From Marsupella aquatica (Eukaryota; Marchantiophyta), in the NCBI GenBank assembly GCA_973895155.1, contig OZ316891.1, positions 20,026,001-20,090,000 on the forward strand: a DNA stretch of 64,000 nt, given 5' to 3'. Made by a program: the position numbers and the translations under genes. The notes under the pieces were generated by a model. The model ran no database searches, was not told the DNA's origin, and worked only from the letters and a program-made list of their open reading frames with translations. Positions 11,599 to 23,839 of the stretch are shown one piece after another (positions within the stretch are counted from its first letter, which is position 1; each line of letters opens with the position of its first letter).

Positions 11599-13690
11599 TA
11601 TGTGGTCTGCCAGACACAGAGGAACTTCTCCGTCAGGTTTAGTTTAGAAGTACTAAATTCATGCTTGCATTCAACTGTAGCCACGTCGTGGATCCTAGTT
11701 CCCCTTAGAATTGCAGGCAAACTTTAGTTGCCTATAATCAACTTCTCGTTCTTGTGATATTCGAGCGTAACATGTAGATTGTGATTCGGCGACTTGTAAT
11801 CTCCAAATGTGTTAGTGTACAGTCCTTTCTTCCTTTTGGTCTTATCGTGGTAAGTGGCATCTGTGGTTGGTCAGAATGAATAACACTCGTTAGGGTGGTC
11901 GACTGCCGCTGCATATGGAGCTCATCTTACGATTTTGCCAACCCAGTCTTTTTCAAGCTGGAGAATAATTATGTGTGATCTAAGGAGCCTGGAGAGTTTG
12001 AACTAAGCATGAGGTAAGGATTGGTGAGTGTGGCGAGTCTTTTCTAATTTCTTGCAATTGTGGGACGCTTCAAGCAGAGCTTGTTGATGAATTAAATTGT
12101 TAACAAGAAAGTTTCAAGATGAACGTTCTTTGGTTCTGGATGTGGTCCCAGGCTGTACAACGGAATGAGCTGGTCTCTCTGTTGTATGCTAGGAACACCG
12201 GTGCAGTTCGTGTATGTAGTATTCCATGTTGACCTTATCCCCAATTGATTTTGGGTCTTGTTTTGTGGAGCTTTCAGGACCATATACCAAAATTTTGTCT
12301 CGTGCTGTTTATGTTTTGTAATCAGGAAACCTTGATGAAGGGCGGAGGATGTATCAGAGATATATTTTCGATATAGAAAGTTTTGAAAGAGGACGGTTTT
12401 GGGGACAAGCCCTGTAAGCTCAACCATGAAGCTCAAGCTTATTTTTGTTCGATTGAGCCCTCAGAGTTTCGGATACAAGTCTCCAGTGAAGAATAAGTGT
12501 GGAACTTCTCGTGCTTTCGAGGAAGGTTCATGCGCTTCAGTTGGTTCTTTCTGCAGTAAGTCTATAATGTAAAGGCTTTTCGTCAACAGCTTTTGGACCC
12601 CAGACTAAGTTGTACTAGTTTTCCTATCCGGCAATAGGATCCATCCCAGACACTTTGAAGGGTTTTTCAGTAAAAACTTTAGTGTTGCACAGTTCGGTAG
12701 CATGTACAGACATGATATTTGAACTATTTTTCGTGAATCGAAATTTGAGGAAGTGTATCAATAGTCCCTTCGGTTGTTGCACACCAAATGTGTCGGGTAG
12801 AAATCTGGGCAATGGGTTGGCTCATGGATGAATGTTTCTGGTCACGCCTGTCATTGATAGATTGCGGTTGGGAACTTTCTTCTCATGGAAATTGCATTGT
12901 CCCTGATCTGGAATGCAGTAATTATGGAGTACACTTGATGTCTGTGGTTCTCTTTCAGCATTTTGAGCTATCCAGGATTTAACTCGATGATTGATTGTAA
13001 TCGTCTGCTTTAGTCAAATCGGTCATTCTGCAAAGCTTCCATAGCTCTAAACTCACTAATTCTTCGATACCTGCCGTTACATTTTTGTTCCATCTTGCGT
13101 CACCTGGAAAGAACCGTTCTGAGAAAACTTCCGAGTTTGTAATCAGATCTCGTCGTGAGGGATATACTGCCAAGGTAACGCAATTTGACGATATACTGCC
13201 AAGGTAATGCAATTTGAAGTGTTTGTTGGGGACTGACTTTCTGTGCAATCTCGTTTCCTCGGTTAACTCTGCTCATCATGGTGGCTAGACTGGTCGGACT
13301 GCCAATTCCCACTTTACTTGCTCTTCATGAGACATATCGATGCCACATTGCTTGTGCGATAGTTTCCAGTTCTTAACTCGCGCCAGCTAGTTCGTGAAGG
13401 TATCTAGTCCAGTTGAAATCAACCTTTAACGAGAAAGAATTTGTGATCTTCGCCGAAGTCAATCCCTGTCTTGCAAGGGCCTAAAATGTGCCACGGACTG
13501 GAGGGCCCGGTCCTACACGGAGACAACACCATTATGGTGGATCTCCCATCTGACCAAGTAACGGCATTTGAGCTGGCCCAGTAGCATTTCAAGTAAATGA
13601 ATTTCTGCCACCAGTGTGACCGTCAGTTCCCTACTGACTAACTATCGATTACGTGATGCGTCGCGAAAGTTTTTAACTTCTCAGTTGTAA
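11599..13690. other. Downstream of the Gly-Trp gene, no gene recognised
   Basis: This may hold the 3' untranslated region or further exons of the preceding gene. The minus-strand frame at 12092-12436 has no recognised motif. At 13163-13215 a short direct repeat of GATATACTGCCAAGGTAA is seen. No RNA gene is visible. Confidence 0.35.
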
Positions 13691-13779
13691 TCTGGAGTTG
13701 GTAGATTTGTTAGAATGTAGAGAATGGACAACCCAGGAGACTGAAGCAGGGATGGACCACCATGTTGACACATCGTTTC

Positions 13780-14150
13780 ATGGATCACATTGTGGGTACA
13801 TGGGAGTTTGGGGCCAATAACTTGATGGATCACATTGTGGTAGTACATGGGAGTTTGGGGCCCATAACTTGATACTATGAGTCCTAAATATTTTTTAGAT
13901 GCAGGCAAGGCAATCCATGGGAGTTTGGGGCCAATAACTTGATGGATCACATTGTGGTGGTACATGGGAGTTTGGGGCCCATAACTTGATACTATGAGTC
14001 CTAAATAATTTTTAGACGCAGGCAAGGCAATCCAGGGGAGTTTGGGGCCCATAACTTGATACTATAAGTACTAAAATAATTTTGCGTTTTGCACCATTGT
14101 GGTGGTCCATCTGAGTTTAGGGCCCATTACTTGATGACTATGAGTCCTAA
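13780..14150. repeat. Tandem array of a 115-120 bp unit
   Basis: Units contain CATGGGAGTTTGGGGCC, then AATAACTTGAT or CATAACTTGATACTA, then TGAGTCCTAAATA and an AGGCAAGGCAATCCA phrase. About two and a half complete units and a degenerate one are present. A single diverged unit occurs at about 44868-44935. The long minus-strand open frame over the array is repetitive and not a gene. Confidence 0.7.
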
Positions 14151-14159
14151 AAAGATTTT

Positions 14160-14640
14160 TGGCTAAATTCAGTTTTGTGATGGAGGCCCTCAAATGGCTG
14201 GCTCAAAAACTCTTTGGCCACAAGATTTTATACATATTCTGAAAGAATATATAGATACTTTGTGCTTCTATACAATTCCTTTTGTTTGTTTAATGTTTTC
14301 TTGAAAATTAAGTGGGCAGTTGTGGACTTTTAATGTGATAATTAGTTTTGAAATATTTTCCTCCTTTTAACTTAGAGTTTTAAGGGTATCTTAAGAGGAG
14401 GGACACAAAAGGACTGAAGGGGAACATTTTGCTTTTCAAAAGTCTTTTTTCCTTTTTCTTAGGGAAGGGGGAGGACACTGGCCAAGTCCTATGAACCACA
14501 CCAAACAAGCAGTCATTTGTCTCATTGTCAAGTATGAGCCTTAAGTATCTTTTTAGTAAGCAAATGACCCTTGAGACTCTAAATTTGTCCAACCTTTAGC
14601 ACAGAACTATTACAAGTACTCCTCTTCTTAATGCAACAAA
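14160..14640. repeat. Dispersed repeat, copy of 49660-50095
   Basis: The two segments can be aligned by eye over some 400 bp in the same orientation. Shared phrases include GTGGACTTTTAATGT, TTTCCTCCTTTTA, GGCACAAAAGGACT or GACACAAAAGGACT, and CTCATTGTCAAGTATGA near the right end. No coding potential was recognised. The segment probably comes from an old transposon. Confidence 0.6.
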
Positions 14641-15549
14641 GTGTGTAACTACATTCAGTTGGCCATGACTGACCCCCTAGGTCAAGGTTGGGGTACATTG
14701 TTTGGCGAGAATACTTATAGATGGAAACTGTTTGTAATAACTCAAACCAAAACTACACAGAGATAAAGTACATGGGTGTGATCAAGGTCAAATTGTAAGC
14801 ATTGCTCATCGGGTCATCCACTCTAAATTCCACTTCTTCGCTCAGTACATAGGGGAGTACATAAGGATTTGATGTTTCTACATGATGTCACATTGTTCTC
14901 CACAACAATTACATCATCCTTTATTTGCCTTTGCATAAATGAATTAACTCATTAGCTGCAGGAACCCAAAGCTACCCACAAAGGTTCATGATGGGGCAAC
15001 ACAAAATTCCATGATTGTACATCATTTTAGTTGTGCCTCTAGTTGTATCTTGTGGTCAAAACTACTAGCTGGGAACCATGGTATAAGGTTCAAATTGTAA
15101 CTTCTAACTTCCGGATTTTGTGCAATACAAGAAAATTAATAGTCCTCTTGAGGTAGGAAATCATGAGAGAACATGGGTTCCGACAGCGGACGGTTTCAAA
15201 TGCAAAGGCAACTCGTATGTCGTGTGCATACACATCACTACACAACATACATTACGTGTCATACAAATCCAAACGTATGCACGAACAAACATAGGAGAAT
15301 TGAATGAGAATTGAATACAATTAGAATTCATGTCCACACATGTCCAAACCCACAATCTTCAATGAATCAAAGAGCAATTGTAACCAACAATACACAATCA
15401 ATCCTGCCCAATCCAATTCATCACAAATGTTGAGCCAAACACACCTTGCATCTCAAGGAATCCATGTTACATGCAGCCATACAAATTTGGTTGGCTACCA
15501 TAGCCATTCAAGCTCATGCTTGAAAGCTCAACATTAAAAGATGAAGCCT

Positions 15550-17090
15550 CCAAGCCACCACAAGGGGATAACTATTAGTCGCGGAACTCGACTACCTTAA
15601 CACTTAGCTCCGGCGTCGCTGACTCCGACGCCGAACTCCCTTATGGTCCAGGCCCGGATAGGCCATCTGGGGAGGACTTTGCATGGGGAGACTAGTGGGC
15701 AATGAGACGTGGCACTAGTGAAGGCAAGGAGCCAAGCTGGTGACACACACTAAGGACTTAGGCGAGCTGAGAGCTGGTCGGGTCAAGGGGAAAGGGGCCG
15801 GACTCAAGGTCGACCGTCCGGGCCCCCGAACGGACTTTGAGTTCCGAGGGCTTGAGTGTGAGCTCATCTTGGGCCCAAGGCCAATGGAGTTGACGCCATG
15901 GGCAACGGACGCGTGGGGCGTGAGTTAGGGCCTGATCCGGGTTTGGCCAATCGGGGACCCCGAGCGGCGATGAGACCTGAGGGCCCGGACATGAGCATTG
16001 GGTTGGCCTGATCACAATGGGCTAAGGCACTCCGCTTGCGGATGCCTAACGAGAAAGTTATGGCGTTGCCAGTTGGTGGCACGCCCACTATGCGTGATAG
16101 GATCCGGGTTGGAGGCCAAATGTTTAGGGACCAAAGTTGGTCCCGGGGACACAAGTCTCCAAAAGCATATATGAAGGGAGTGGTGTCTCCCTGGGGGCCA
16201 AGGGCGAGCCGAAGTCGTGAGCCGCGACGGTCACGACACTAAGGGAAAGTGCCAAATGAAAACGACGATATCTTTCCAATGGGAAGTCTGTTGAAGGACT
16301 TCTTGGGTGCGTTGGAAAGCTCTTGAAGAGGGCTACGTCCTCCTGAGCTCAGCTGGGTCTGGGGGTGCCATGGGTTCTTGAGGTTTGCGGGTGTTAGCTC
16401 GCTCACTTGCCAAGTCCTACCAAACAGCAGCCAAGTTGCGTTTAGTATCCCAAGGGAGCTTGCGTTGGGGAGGCAAGCACAAGTAGGCATGGAGGTTGAG
16501 TTTCAAGGGTGCTCGGCCCCTAGATCATCAGTGGAGCGAGAACCGGGAGTTGGTTGCTAGAGTCGGGGCCATTCGGGTCCCGGCGTGTTGGGACAAGCTT
16601 GGGACAAGCTTTAGGACAAGCTACGCTGATTGGGCCATGAGCATGTCCTGGGGTCAGGGCGGTCAATTGGTGATGGATAGGTACGAGGGGGAACCCGGGC
16701 CGCGCCCAAGGAAGGATCTGTTCTGGACGAATAGTGGGCGTGGGTTCTGGTTTCGGCTTATGGCATCGGGAGGACCTATCGCTGACCTATTTACCAATGT
16801 CTGTTGAGCTTGAGTTAGGATGCTAGACTTGGCGAGTTCTAGATCCTGAAGGGTTACTTACCGAGATGTTTGGTTGCTTGTTCAGACAGTGAGGACCGTT
16901 GAGTAGCGGTCGTGTTGGAGAGCAAGTGCGGCTTCGTATGGGAGGGGCCGCTGGCGGTGCAATGGGCACTAGGTTGCTTGCTCAAGGTATTCCGTGGAGG
17001 CATTGGGGCACCAGGGGCACTTAGGCGTGAGTGCTGGGATTGGCGATGACGTTGGGTGGCTAGGTCCACCACTCTATTACTCCAAACATA
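15550..17090. mobile_element. GC-rich insertion inside an AT-rich repeat, possible LTR remnant
   Basis: Base composition jumps to GC-rich for about 1.5 kb and returns sharply to AT-rich. A phrase like ACGAGAAAGTTATGGCGTTGCC resembles stretches common in plant LTRs, as does ACGACGATATCTTTCCAATG. A perfect seven-base hairpin, GGCGTCG/CGACGCC, lies at 15612-15632, and a short ACAAGCTT duplication near 16600. Open frames on both strands are short and overlapping, without motifs. I found no convincing ends or target duplication. LTR origin is inference. Confidence 0.3.
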
Positions 17091-17209
17091 GAGAAACCCT
17101 AAAGTGCTCAAATAACACGTATATGAAATCTCTAAACTCAGACCACAATAGACTCTAATAATACTCATAATGGTGTGACACTTATTGCTCCACGGTGGCC
17201 AAAATCATG

Positions 17210-18010
17210 CAACCATGTATTAGTTTTTGCATAGTCATGGGCAGTTTGGGTACAATATCTCAATAAGATTATCTTTGACATCTTTAATTGCCTATTGTTT
17301 ACATGGTTGTGAAAAGAATGAGTACAGTGCTTGCTGAGTGGTCTCAACTTCCATGATGCCCCATTTTTTGCAACTCAATTCTAGGTAACCATAGGTTTGT
17401 TTTAAGAATAATTGGAAAATGATATCCAGATTCTCTAGGTAGTTCTAGGTTTTTTGAAAATAATTGGACAATGATCTCCGGAATGTCTAAAACATGATTT
17501 TTATCTTCAGAGTAATATCATTTTCTTAACATAGTAGCAGTGTAATTGTGTTCAGCCTTTGTGGCCCAAGCCCCTCAGTCACAGGTTAGTTTTGCATCTG
17601 CAAGGCAACTAAATAAAGGAGCCCAAATATTTCATAAACACAATTGAATATAAATCTAATGTAATTCCAGTCCGCAACCAAAATGAAAATTAATCTAATG
17701 AGTGATTTAATATTTCATATTAACATAATGAAAATTATTCTAATGGGATATTTTTAATTTTAATTTTTAATCTAATGGGATTTTGCCAATTACAACCAAA
17801 AATGGCCAAAAAGTCAGTATCGCAATGATGAAAGCATAGCTTACCGACTCCTCTAAACTATCCTCAAAACTGTAACATACCTCAAATTAAAATATGAAGT
17901 TATCACAATCAGACTCAAATGTTGGGAAACATGGTCCATTGGGGTTTCAAAGATCAACATTGTGGATCATGGGGGTTTCAAATTCTCTCATACAAAGCTT
18001 ACAAATACTA
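17210..18010. repeat. Continuation of the dispersed repeat seen at 50.1 and 45.1 kb
   Basis: About 17215-17345 matches 50100-50255, both with TGCATAGTCATGGG, TTTGGGTACAATATCT and GCTTGCTGAGTGGTCTCA or a close variant. About 17925-18000 resembles 45135-45190 (GGGAAAC/TGT...CATTGGGG...TTC...CTTACAAA). Together with 13.8-14.6 kb this looks like one old repeat interrupted by the material between about 14.6 and 17.2 kb. Confidence 0.5.
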
Positions 18011-18195
18011 TTTGAGCAAAGGGTCTGGATGGAGATGCCATCCAAGCTTTTGTATGGCCCCGCGGTCGATGCTCCAAAATCAACCCTTCGCTCCTCATCC
18101 GAACTCTTCTAGTCCTGTACAGTGAATGAACGAAAGAAAGGCACCTCGTGCATATCTCCTCGTCCTGTCCCGTCATCCCATTCTATCCTCTTCCT

Positions 18196-18206
18196 TCAAT
18201 TATATC
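18196..18206 (+). promoter_or_regulatory. Possible TATA box of the S6 gene
   Basis: ATTATATCAAT is followed within 30 bases by a long pyrimidine-rich tract (CCCTCCCCTCCGTCCTCCC type), as is usual at plant transcription starts. The box lies about 430 bases before the ATG of the plastid S6 gene. This is inferred from position and composition only. Confidence 0.3.
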
Positions 18207-18461
18207 AATTCAATCCCTCCCCTCCGTCCTCCCTTTTCCTTCCTTCCATAGCTGCATCACTCTGTTCTGATCCAAGCTTCCTCGCCCTCCCCTCCCCCAT
18301 TCTTCCTCGGTGGGTGTGGAAAAGTGATGTGGTGAGGTGAGGTGTGCTTCACGGGGATGTGTTTGAGACTGGAGTGAATTGAGGTGTTGGGTTGGATTGG
18401 ATTGGATTCGATTCGATATTGTCGCATTTGGGTTTGATTTGGTTTGGTTTGGGTGAAGTGG

Positions 18462-18600
18462 AGGAAATCGTCGACGAGCTGCAGACGGAGTGGTGGAGTA
18501 GATAGGCAGAGGTTGGAAGAGGAGAGCTGCTTGGTCGAGGGAATCGTCGACAGGCTGCGGACGGAGTGGTGGAATAGTTAGGCAGAGGATAACAGAGGAG
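18462..18600 (+). repeat. Duplicated segment in the S6 5' leader
   Basis: A segment with AATCGTCGACGAGCTGCAGA and GGAGTGGTGGAGTAGATAGGC at about 18467-18512 recurs near 18542-18587 with a few changes, a period of about 75 bp. A GAGGAGA microsatellite follows up to the ATG. Both lie in the probable 5' untranslated region of the plastid S6 gene. Confidence 0.7.
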
Positions 18601-18630
18601 GAGAGAGGAGAGAGGAGAGAGGAGAGTGTC

Positions 18631-19536
18631 ATGGCCTCGGCAGTGGGAGCCGCCTCGGCAGCGGGCGTGATGAGCTTGGCGCAGCAAGGAGTCGGAGCGG
18701 TGGTGAGTAATGCTCAAGCGACGAGGGTTGCAATTTTGTCCGGAACGAAAGCCAGCAGCGGCAGGGCGGTGAGGAGATACTTGTCTGCGGTGGTGTCGAG
18801 AGCACCCGGAGCCGTTGTAGCTGTCAGGGCCGTGGCCATGCAGGATTCCTTGACGGACGAGGATTCGGAGGGGATTGGAGAAATGGGCATAGGGCAAAGG
18901 GAGCTCAAGGACTACCCCCCGGGTTTGCAGCGGTATGAGACAATGGCGGTCTTGCGGCCTGACATTTCCGAGGAACAGCGTCTCGCTCTCACCCAACGCT
19001 ACGAAGAGGTAGGCGGCTGACTTTCATTCTTTGTTTTGATTTGGTTTTCTCCATGTAGCCAGTCTTTCCTCCGGACTTTTCCGTAGGCGATTATGTGGAC
19101 AGAATCGTTTCTGGCAGGAGCCGAAAAGAGTATTTTTGTCACAAATGTCGATGAGCCCTTTTACGAGATCAGGAGAATTTCAGTCTAGGAGTTTATAAGC
19201 TCCTTGATTTGTGGTTCTACTATTTCTCTGTCTTCGTCTCTCCTTCGACACGTGTTGTAGATACAGAGGTTTTTTAAGCCAAAAAACTTGGATTGTTTTG
19301 TACAGGCAATTATAGCTGGGGGTGGTTTGGACGTCGAGATGTTCAACAGGGGAATGCACCCTCTTGCTTATGGGATCGGGACGAAGAATATGAGCGGAGT
19401 TTCTAGTAGATACTTGGACGGTATCTATCTGCTGTTCACTTATGTCACGAAGCCAGAGAGTCAGCTCTCCCTTCAAAAGAGGTTAAATGCCGATGATGAT
19501 ATCATCCGCTCCACGACTTTTAGGTTGAAGGTTTAG
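18631..19536 (+). CDS. PRPS6: Plastid 30S ribosomal protein bS6, nuclear-encoded
   Basis: Model: exon 1 18631-19008, exon 2 19306-19536 with TAG. The intron is 297 bp with GTAGGC and TACAG ends, phase 0. The product is 202 residues. Residues 1-90 are rich in Ala, Ser and Arg with few acids at first, as in a chloroplast transit peptide. The S6 domain begins at RYETMAVLRPD (101-111). It continues over the junction as TQRYEE then AIIAGGG, then carries YLDGIYLLFTYVTKPES and DDDIIRSTTF, typical of cyanobacterial-type plastid S6. S6 binds S18 and 16S rRNA in the platform of the small subunit. The C terminus ends in FRLKV, apparently without the short basic tail I expect in flowering plants. A donor-like AAG|GTTTAG there could lead to another exon. 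The family assignment is secure. Confidence 0.9.
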
Positions 19537-22140
19537 TGAAACCGCTGAATCGATATTTGCGCCAGGAGATGATTAATTTTTTTAATTCAAGATTTTTGAT
19601 CACCTTCTTGGGCTTCTGTGTCATCGTGTGTGCACACTGGGGTGCTTCTACATCCTTCACCCAAGCTTCTTCTTCCCACTAAGCGTCCTCTGAACTTCGA
19701 CCCGAAGAGAGCTCTTGGTAGCTCTGATTCAGCAAAAGGAGTCTGGGGGTTCATCTCCATGACGAACGTCCTAGTGAGATTTGACTTCCGAGAGTATAGC
19801 CTCATTGTCAAGGTAAACACTTGCATTATCGAGCCTCAGTCCCGCGATCAGTACATGTCTTACATGTTATCTAAGCGTTAGATGGATTTTCAATCTCGTT
19901 CTTATGAGGGAAAGTGAAGTTATCCAAAGATCACGTGAAAAAGGCAAGCAGTGTATCCTCGATTGGCCCGAAAGTGTTGCAAGCAGGTTCTGTCCCGTCT
20001 TCAATCTATTTCTTTTTTTTAGCGTGGATTGTCTTCATCTCAGGACGACACATCGTCATTGCCTTGATTTGGTTACTGTTTTCCTTCAACTTTAATTCGG
20101 GTTCTTCATACTCCCAAGGGATCATTGTCTTTCTTTGATTAGCTTTCATTTGAATGTTTCCTGGTCAACATCGCGACAATCCTGTGTGTTATGCTCCCCA
20201 TGCAACATATAATCCTGGTTTGATTCGTCGGACCTGATCAGAGAACCTCAGAGGCATGATAAAACTTGCAATAGTGGTACAGGAATCTGCAAATTAACGG
20301 ATTGTACGCCACCGGGTGCATTCATTGGAACGGGTCTAGGTCAGGGCCCTCTCCTATTGGGACGTGTGGCTCTTTAGTGGGTTTAGTTGATGTCGTTCAT
20401 AGTAGGATTGAAACCTTCGATCATGAATCTGTGAATTAATTTCGTTTCATCGTAGAGGATTTTAATTGCATTTCTCCATCTCCTAGCACTCATGTATTTA
20501 CCTGGTTTTGGACCTTATAGTGATACAAGACGGTGTGGCTGTCAATAGGTCAGCCCCGATTTTGGACCATTCTCAGCATCAAAGAGAGCTCATGCCGCAC
20601 TTTTCTGCATATCTTCTTGAAATTTGTGGTCCTAATCTGGGAAGTATAGGTGCAGTGAAGTTCTACTATCTGCGTGGCTGCCTCCTGTAGACGTAATCAT
20701 CGTACAGGATTACAGGATTACAGGACCCTGTAGCAGGCAAGGCAGTCGAAACCCGTGGGATTGCCCAATACCTGCAGTATCATCTCCTAACGGATTGTAA
20801 GGGTGCATACGTTGTTAGTGTGCATGTGGGCCCAGTTTGGAGGTGCATACAGGTCAGGGATCACATCATGCAGTCCCTTCTGTTGTAGCACCATGTGGGA
20901 TTGGAAATCTATTCCCAGAAGCGCATGACAAGTGCTTTGAGATTAGGAATAGAGTGTCCTCCTAAGACATTAGTAGCACTCAATCCGTAGGCACCAATCA
21001 CATACTGTTTGTTCGTAGTCATCGTTTTCCGTTAACCAGTCTCAAGTACACATGAGCTCAGCTGTGTGTAAAGGACATGAGCCTCGGTAGTCGAATATAA
21101 AAACTCAAGAGTTTTTCTTGTCATGACCCATAATGCATTTTACTTCGTTCCAGCTCAGTTGCAGGTAAAGGATGTGAGAAAAGGCTCACTACCGTAGTAC
21201 TCCCCTCAATGAATATGACGAGGAGCCACGTTTTCCATTCAATTAGAGGTATTTGCATCATCCACAGTAATGCTACCGAAAGATAACATGATGAGAGTGA
21301 GAACCCTGTTCCCTAGAAAGTGCTATTTTTCCATCCAGGATCTTCAACTATCGGAGATTCATTTAGGGAGGTTCAAATCTTAGGGTCCTAAGCTCTTAGC
21401 AATTTGTCATCTAGCTGGCGAGGTTGAAATGTACTAACCTATCATATACCTTACTTTGCTAAGGAGAGTACAACTTCCAATGTTTCCATCAATCCACCAA
21501 CTGCACAATGCGCTCTAGCACCCTTACAGAAACCTTGCAAGTAGGTAATTCACAGTTAAAAACCATATTTGCATTTGACAAGCAAAATTTTTGTCAAATT
21601 ATAAAACATGAACTTCTGATAAAATGATATTGATAAAATGATATTTCATATCAAATAATGTGCTATGCTGTCCATCATATAATTCACATGAAAGTGGAGC
21701 GTATTTTTATTATTATTATAATGGAGTTTCACATTTTCTTGTAATCTTTTTATCTCAATGATCAGTCTATCCAATCAAATTATAATTTATTGTTTTTGTT
21801 GTTATGACATATTTTGCTTTAGTATTAGACTTAGCTATATACTTTTGTAAAGTATACCTCCTTGTTGTAGATCTCTTTCAGTCTAGATCATATGTATAAT
21901 TAACATTTACATACCTCATCAATGATCTAGTATTATTTGCATCAAATAATAGACCATGATTCATATTACCCTTCAAATACCTAATATCCACTTGAATAAC
22001 CCTAAGACAATTTGATAAACTCTCAAATTTTGTTGTTCTTCAGTGACTGCATCTCCAATTGCTTTGTTGCTATCCATTTTGGTTCTCTTTTGAAACACTT
22101 GCCTCATGAAAACTTCCTTTCAAATCAACGCATAAATTTC
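19537..22140. other. Intergenic, no gene recognised
   Basis: The left part may be the 3' untranslated region of the S6 gene. Short plus-strand frames at 19618-19881 and 19904-20138 have no motif. A small ACAGGATT triplication is at 20704-20722. From about 21500 the DNA becomes strongly AT-rich and leads into the copia remnants. Confidence 0.4.
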
Positions 22141-22149
22141 ATCATCAGC

Positions 22150-23400
22150 AATTAAATACTCTCTTGCAACTGAGATAAATCAATCCACTGTCCATACCTA
22201 GGAGGAGGACGATCAATGTAATCAAATGTTCTTCTAGTCGATGACTCTGGTTGATCTATTCCTGCTAGTACAATTTGAGGTTGAGTAGTAATCACTTGCT
22301 GCTCACCAACATCAATAAACTCTTCTTCTCTCTGATCATGCACCTTATGATCAATCTTTCCTCAACGAGATCCACAATGAGAGGTTTTCCTTTGTCAATA
22401 TGTGAGACTTGAGTATTCTCCTCCTCTCTCAATAATCTGGATTCATTAAAGGAAACATTCATACTGACAAACAATTTACACGCAATAGGATCTCGTAATT
22501 TGTGGCCTTCACACCACTTCAGTACCCAATAAATACGGATTTCTTGGACGTAGGATCCAACTCCATCCTATTTGGCTTTGGTGTAAGAGTGTACACATCA
22601 CTTCCAAAAACTACCTAGCCATGATAGCCTCCTTGTCGCTTATAATGCATTTCAAACGGCATTTTAAAATTGATTGCATTAGAAGAAGAAAGATTTTTAC
22701 CAAATAAGTTATAGTATTGATAGCTCATGCCCCAAATTCCTGGGATAAACCTCCTTGGGTCCACATATTTTGTGATCGCTCCAAAAATGTTTCATTGAGC
22801 CTCTCAACGACACCATTCTATTGCAAAGTATAAATTGTGATGAACCCGATGGTGAAATAGAAAGTTATCACATATTCTGCAAGGCACACTTCAAATTCAA
22901 CAAAAGTGTACTCCTCGCCTTTGTCTGACCTCAAACTTTTTACCCTTGTCTCCAAATATTTAGCCATGTTTCTAGTTTGATTCTCCATTTGGGCCTTCTA
23001 TTTCTTGAAAATGGACAAGACATCGCACTTATGCGTCATGAAATAAATTCACATAGATCTTGAGTAATTGTTAATGAAAGATACACAATACAATTTTCTA
23101 GAGCGTAAGGGAATTGAAGATGGACCCCACACCTCACTATATGTACTCAAGAATCGTTTAGAAACGATGAATAAGCATGCATAATTATGTTGTTTTCCAA
23201 AATGCAATGCTCACATAAACCTAATTTACCTGAAGATTGCAAATCATAAATGAACTCATTCTTTTGGAAGATAGTCAAACCCTTCTTACTCATGTTACTT
23301 AGCCATGAATGTCATAATTAGTCATCTCCTCGTGAAATTTGGTTATATTGGCTTCTCTGCAAATCGTACTGCGTTATAGCACATACAAATTCTTCAGTTT
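22150..23400 (-). mobile_element. Decayed Ty1/copia polyprotein, integrase to linker region
   Basis: Minus-strand translation in shifting frames shows the end of a copia integrase and the linker before reverse transcriptase. A NGVVERLNETF-like phrase lies near 22810. Then come INFKMPFEMHYKRQGG, PKPNRMELDPTSKKSVFIGY, VSFNES and RTFDYIDRPPPRYG at about 22200. Many stops and frameshifts interrupt it, so it is a pseudogene. The phrase NTQVSHIDKGKPLI is also seen, slightly changed, on the opposite strand at about 24030, so both fragments belong to one family. Confidence 0.75.
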
Positions 23401-23839
23401 GCTCATGATCTTCAAGATCATCGTCTTTCCTAACATGACTTGAAGTACAATGTTAATCACTTTCCATTGATGATCATTTGTATCCGACACACACGGTGAA
23501 ATCAAATTCTTATGCATGTCGGGTATGCTATATACTGTGCGCACATTGTCATCAAATATTTGAATCTTTACAGACTCAATACTCTCAACTCAATTGACAA
23601 GAGTAATCATTTTCTATCAAAACTGAACCATTTGAAATATAATAAGAACTAAAAAACTCACAAATGTAGCAAATATGAAAAAGAGTAAGCACAGTCAAAT
23701 GTGTTCTCAATTTACTTTGTTCTCTGCCATTTGTGTGTTGTTGTGACCTCCCATGATTCATATTCAAGGCAACACCACACGACAATAATGGCTGAGAAGA
23801 CATGGTCAAATTTTGCTACAAGTCATTAGTCAACATAGC

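Noticed and set aside
13681-14052. 123-residue minus-strand frame with internal repeats as a repeat protein
   Set aside because: It is the translation of the 115-120 bp tandem array and breaks outside it.
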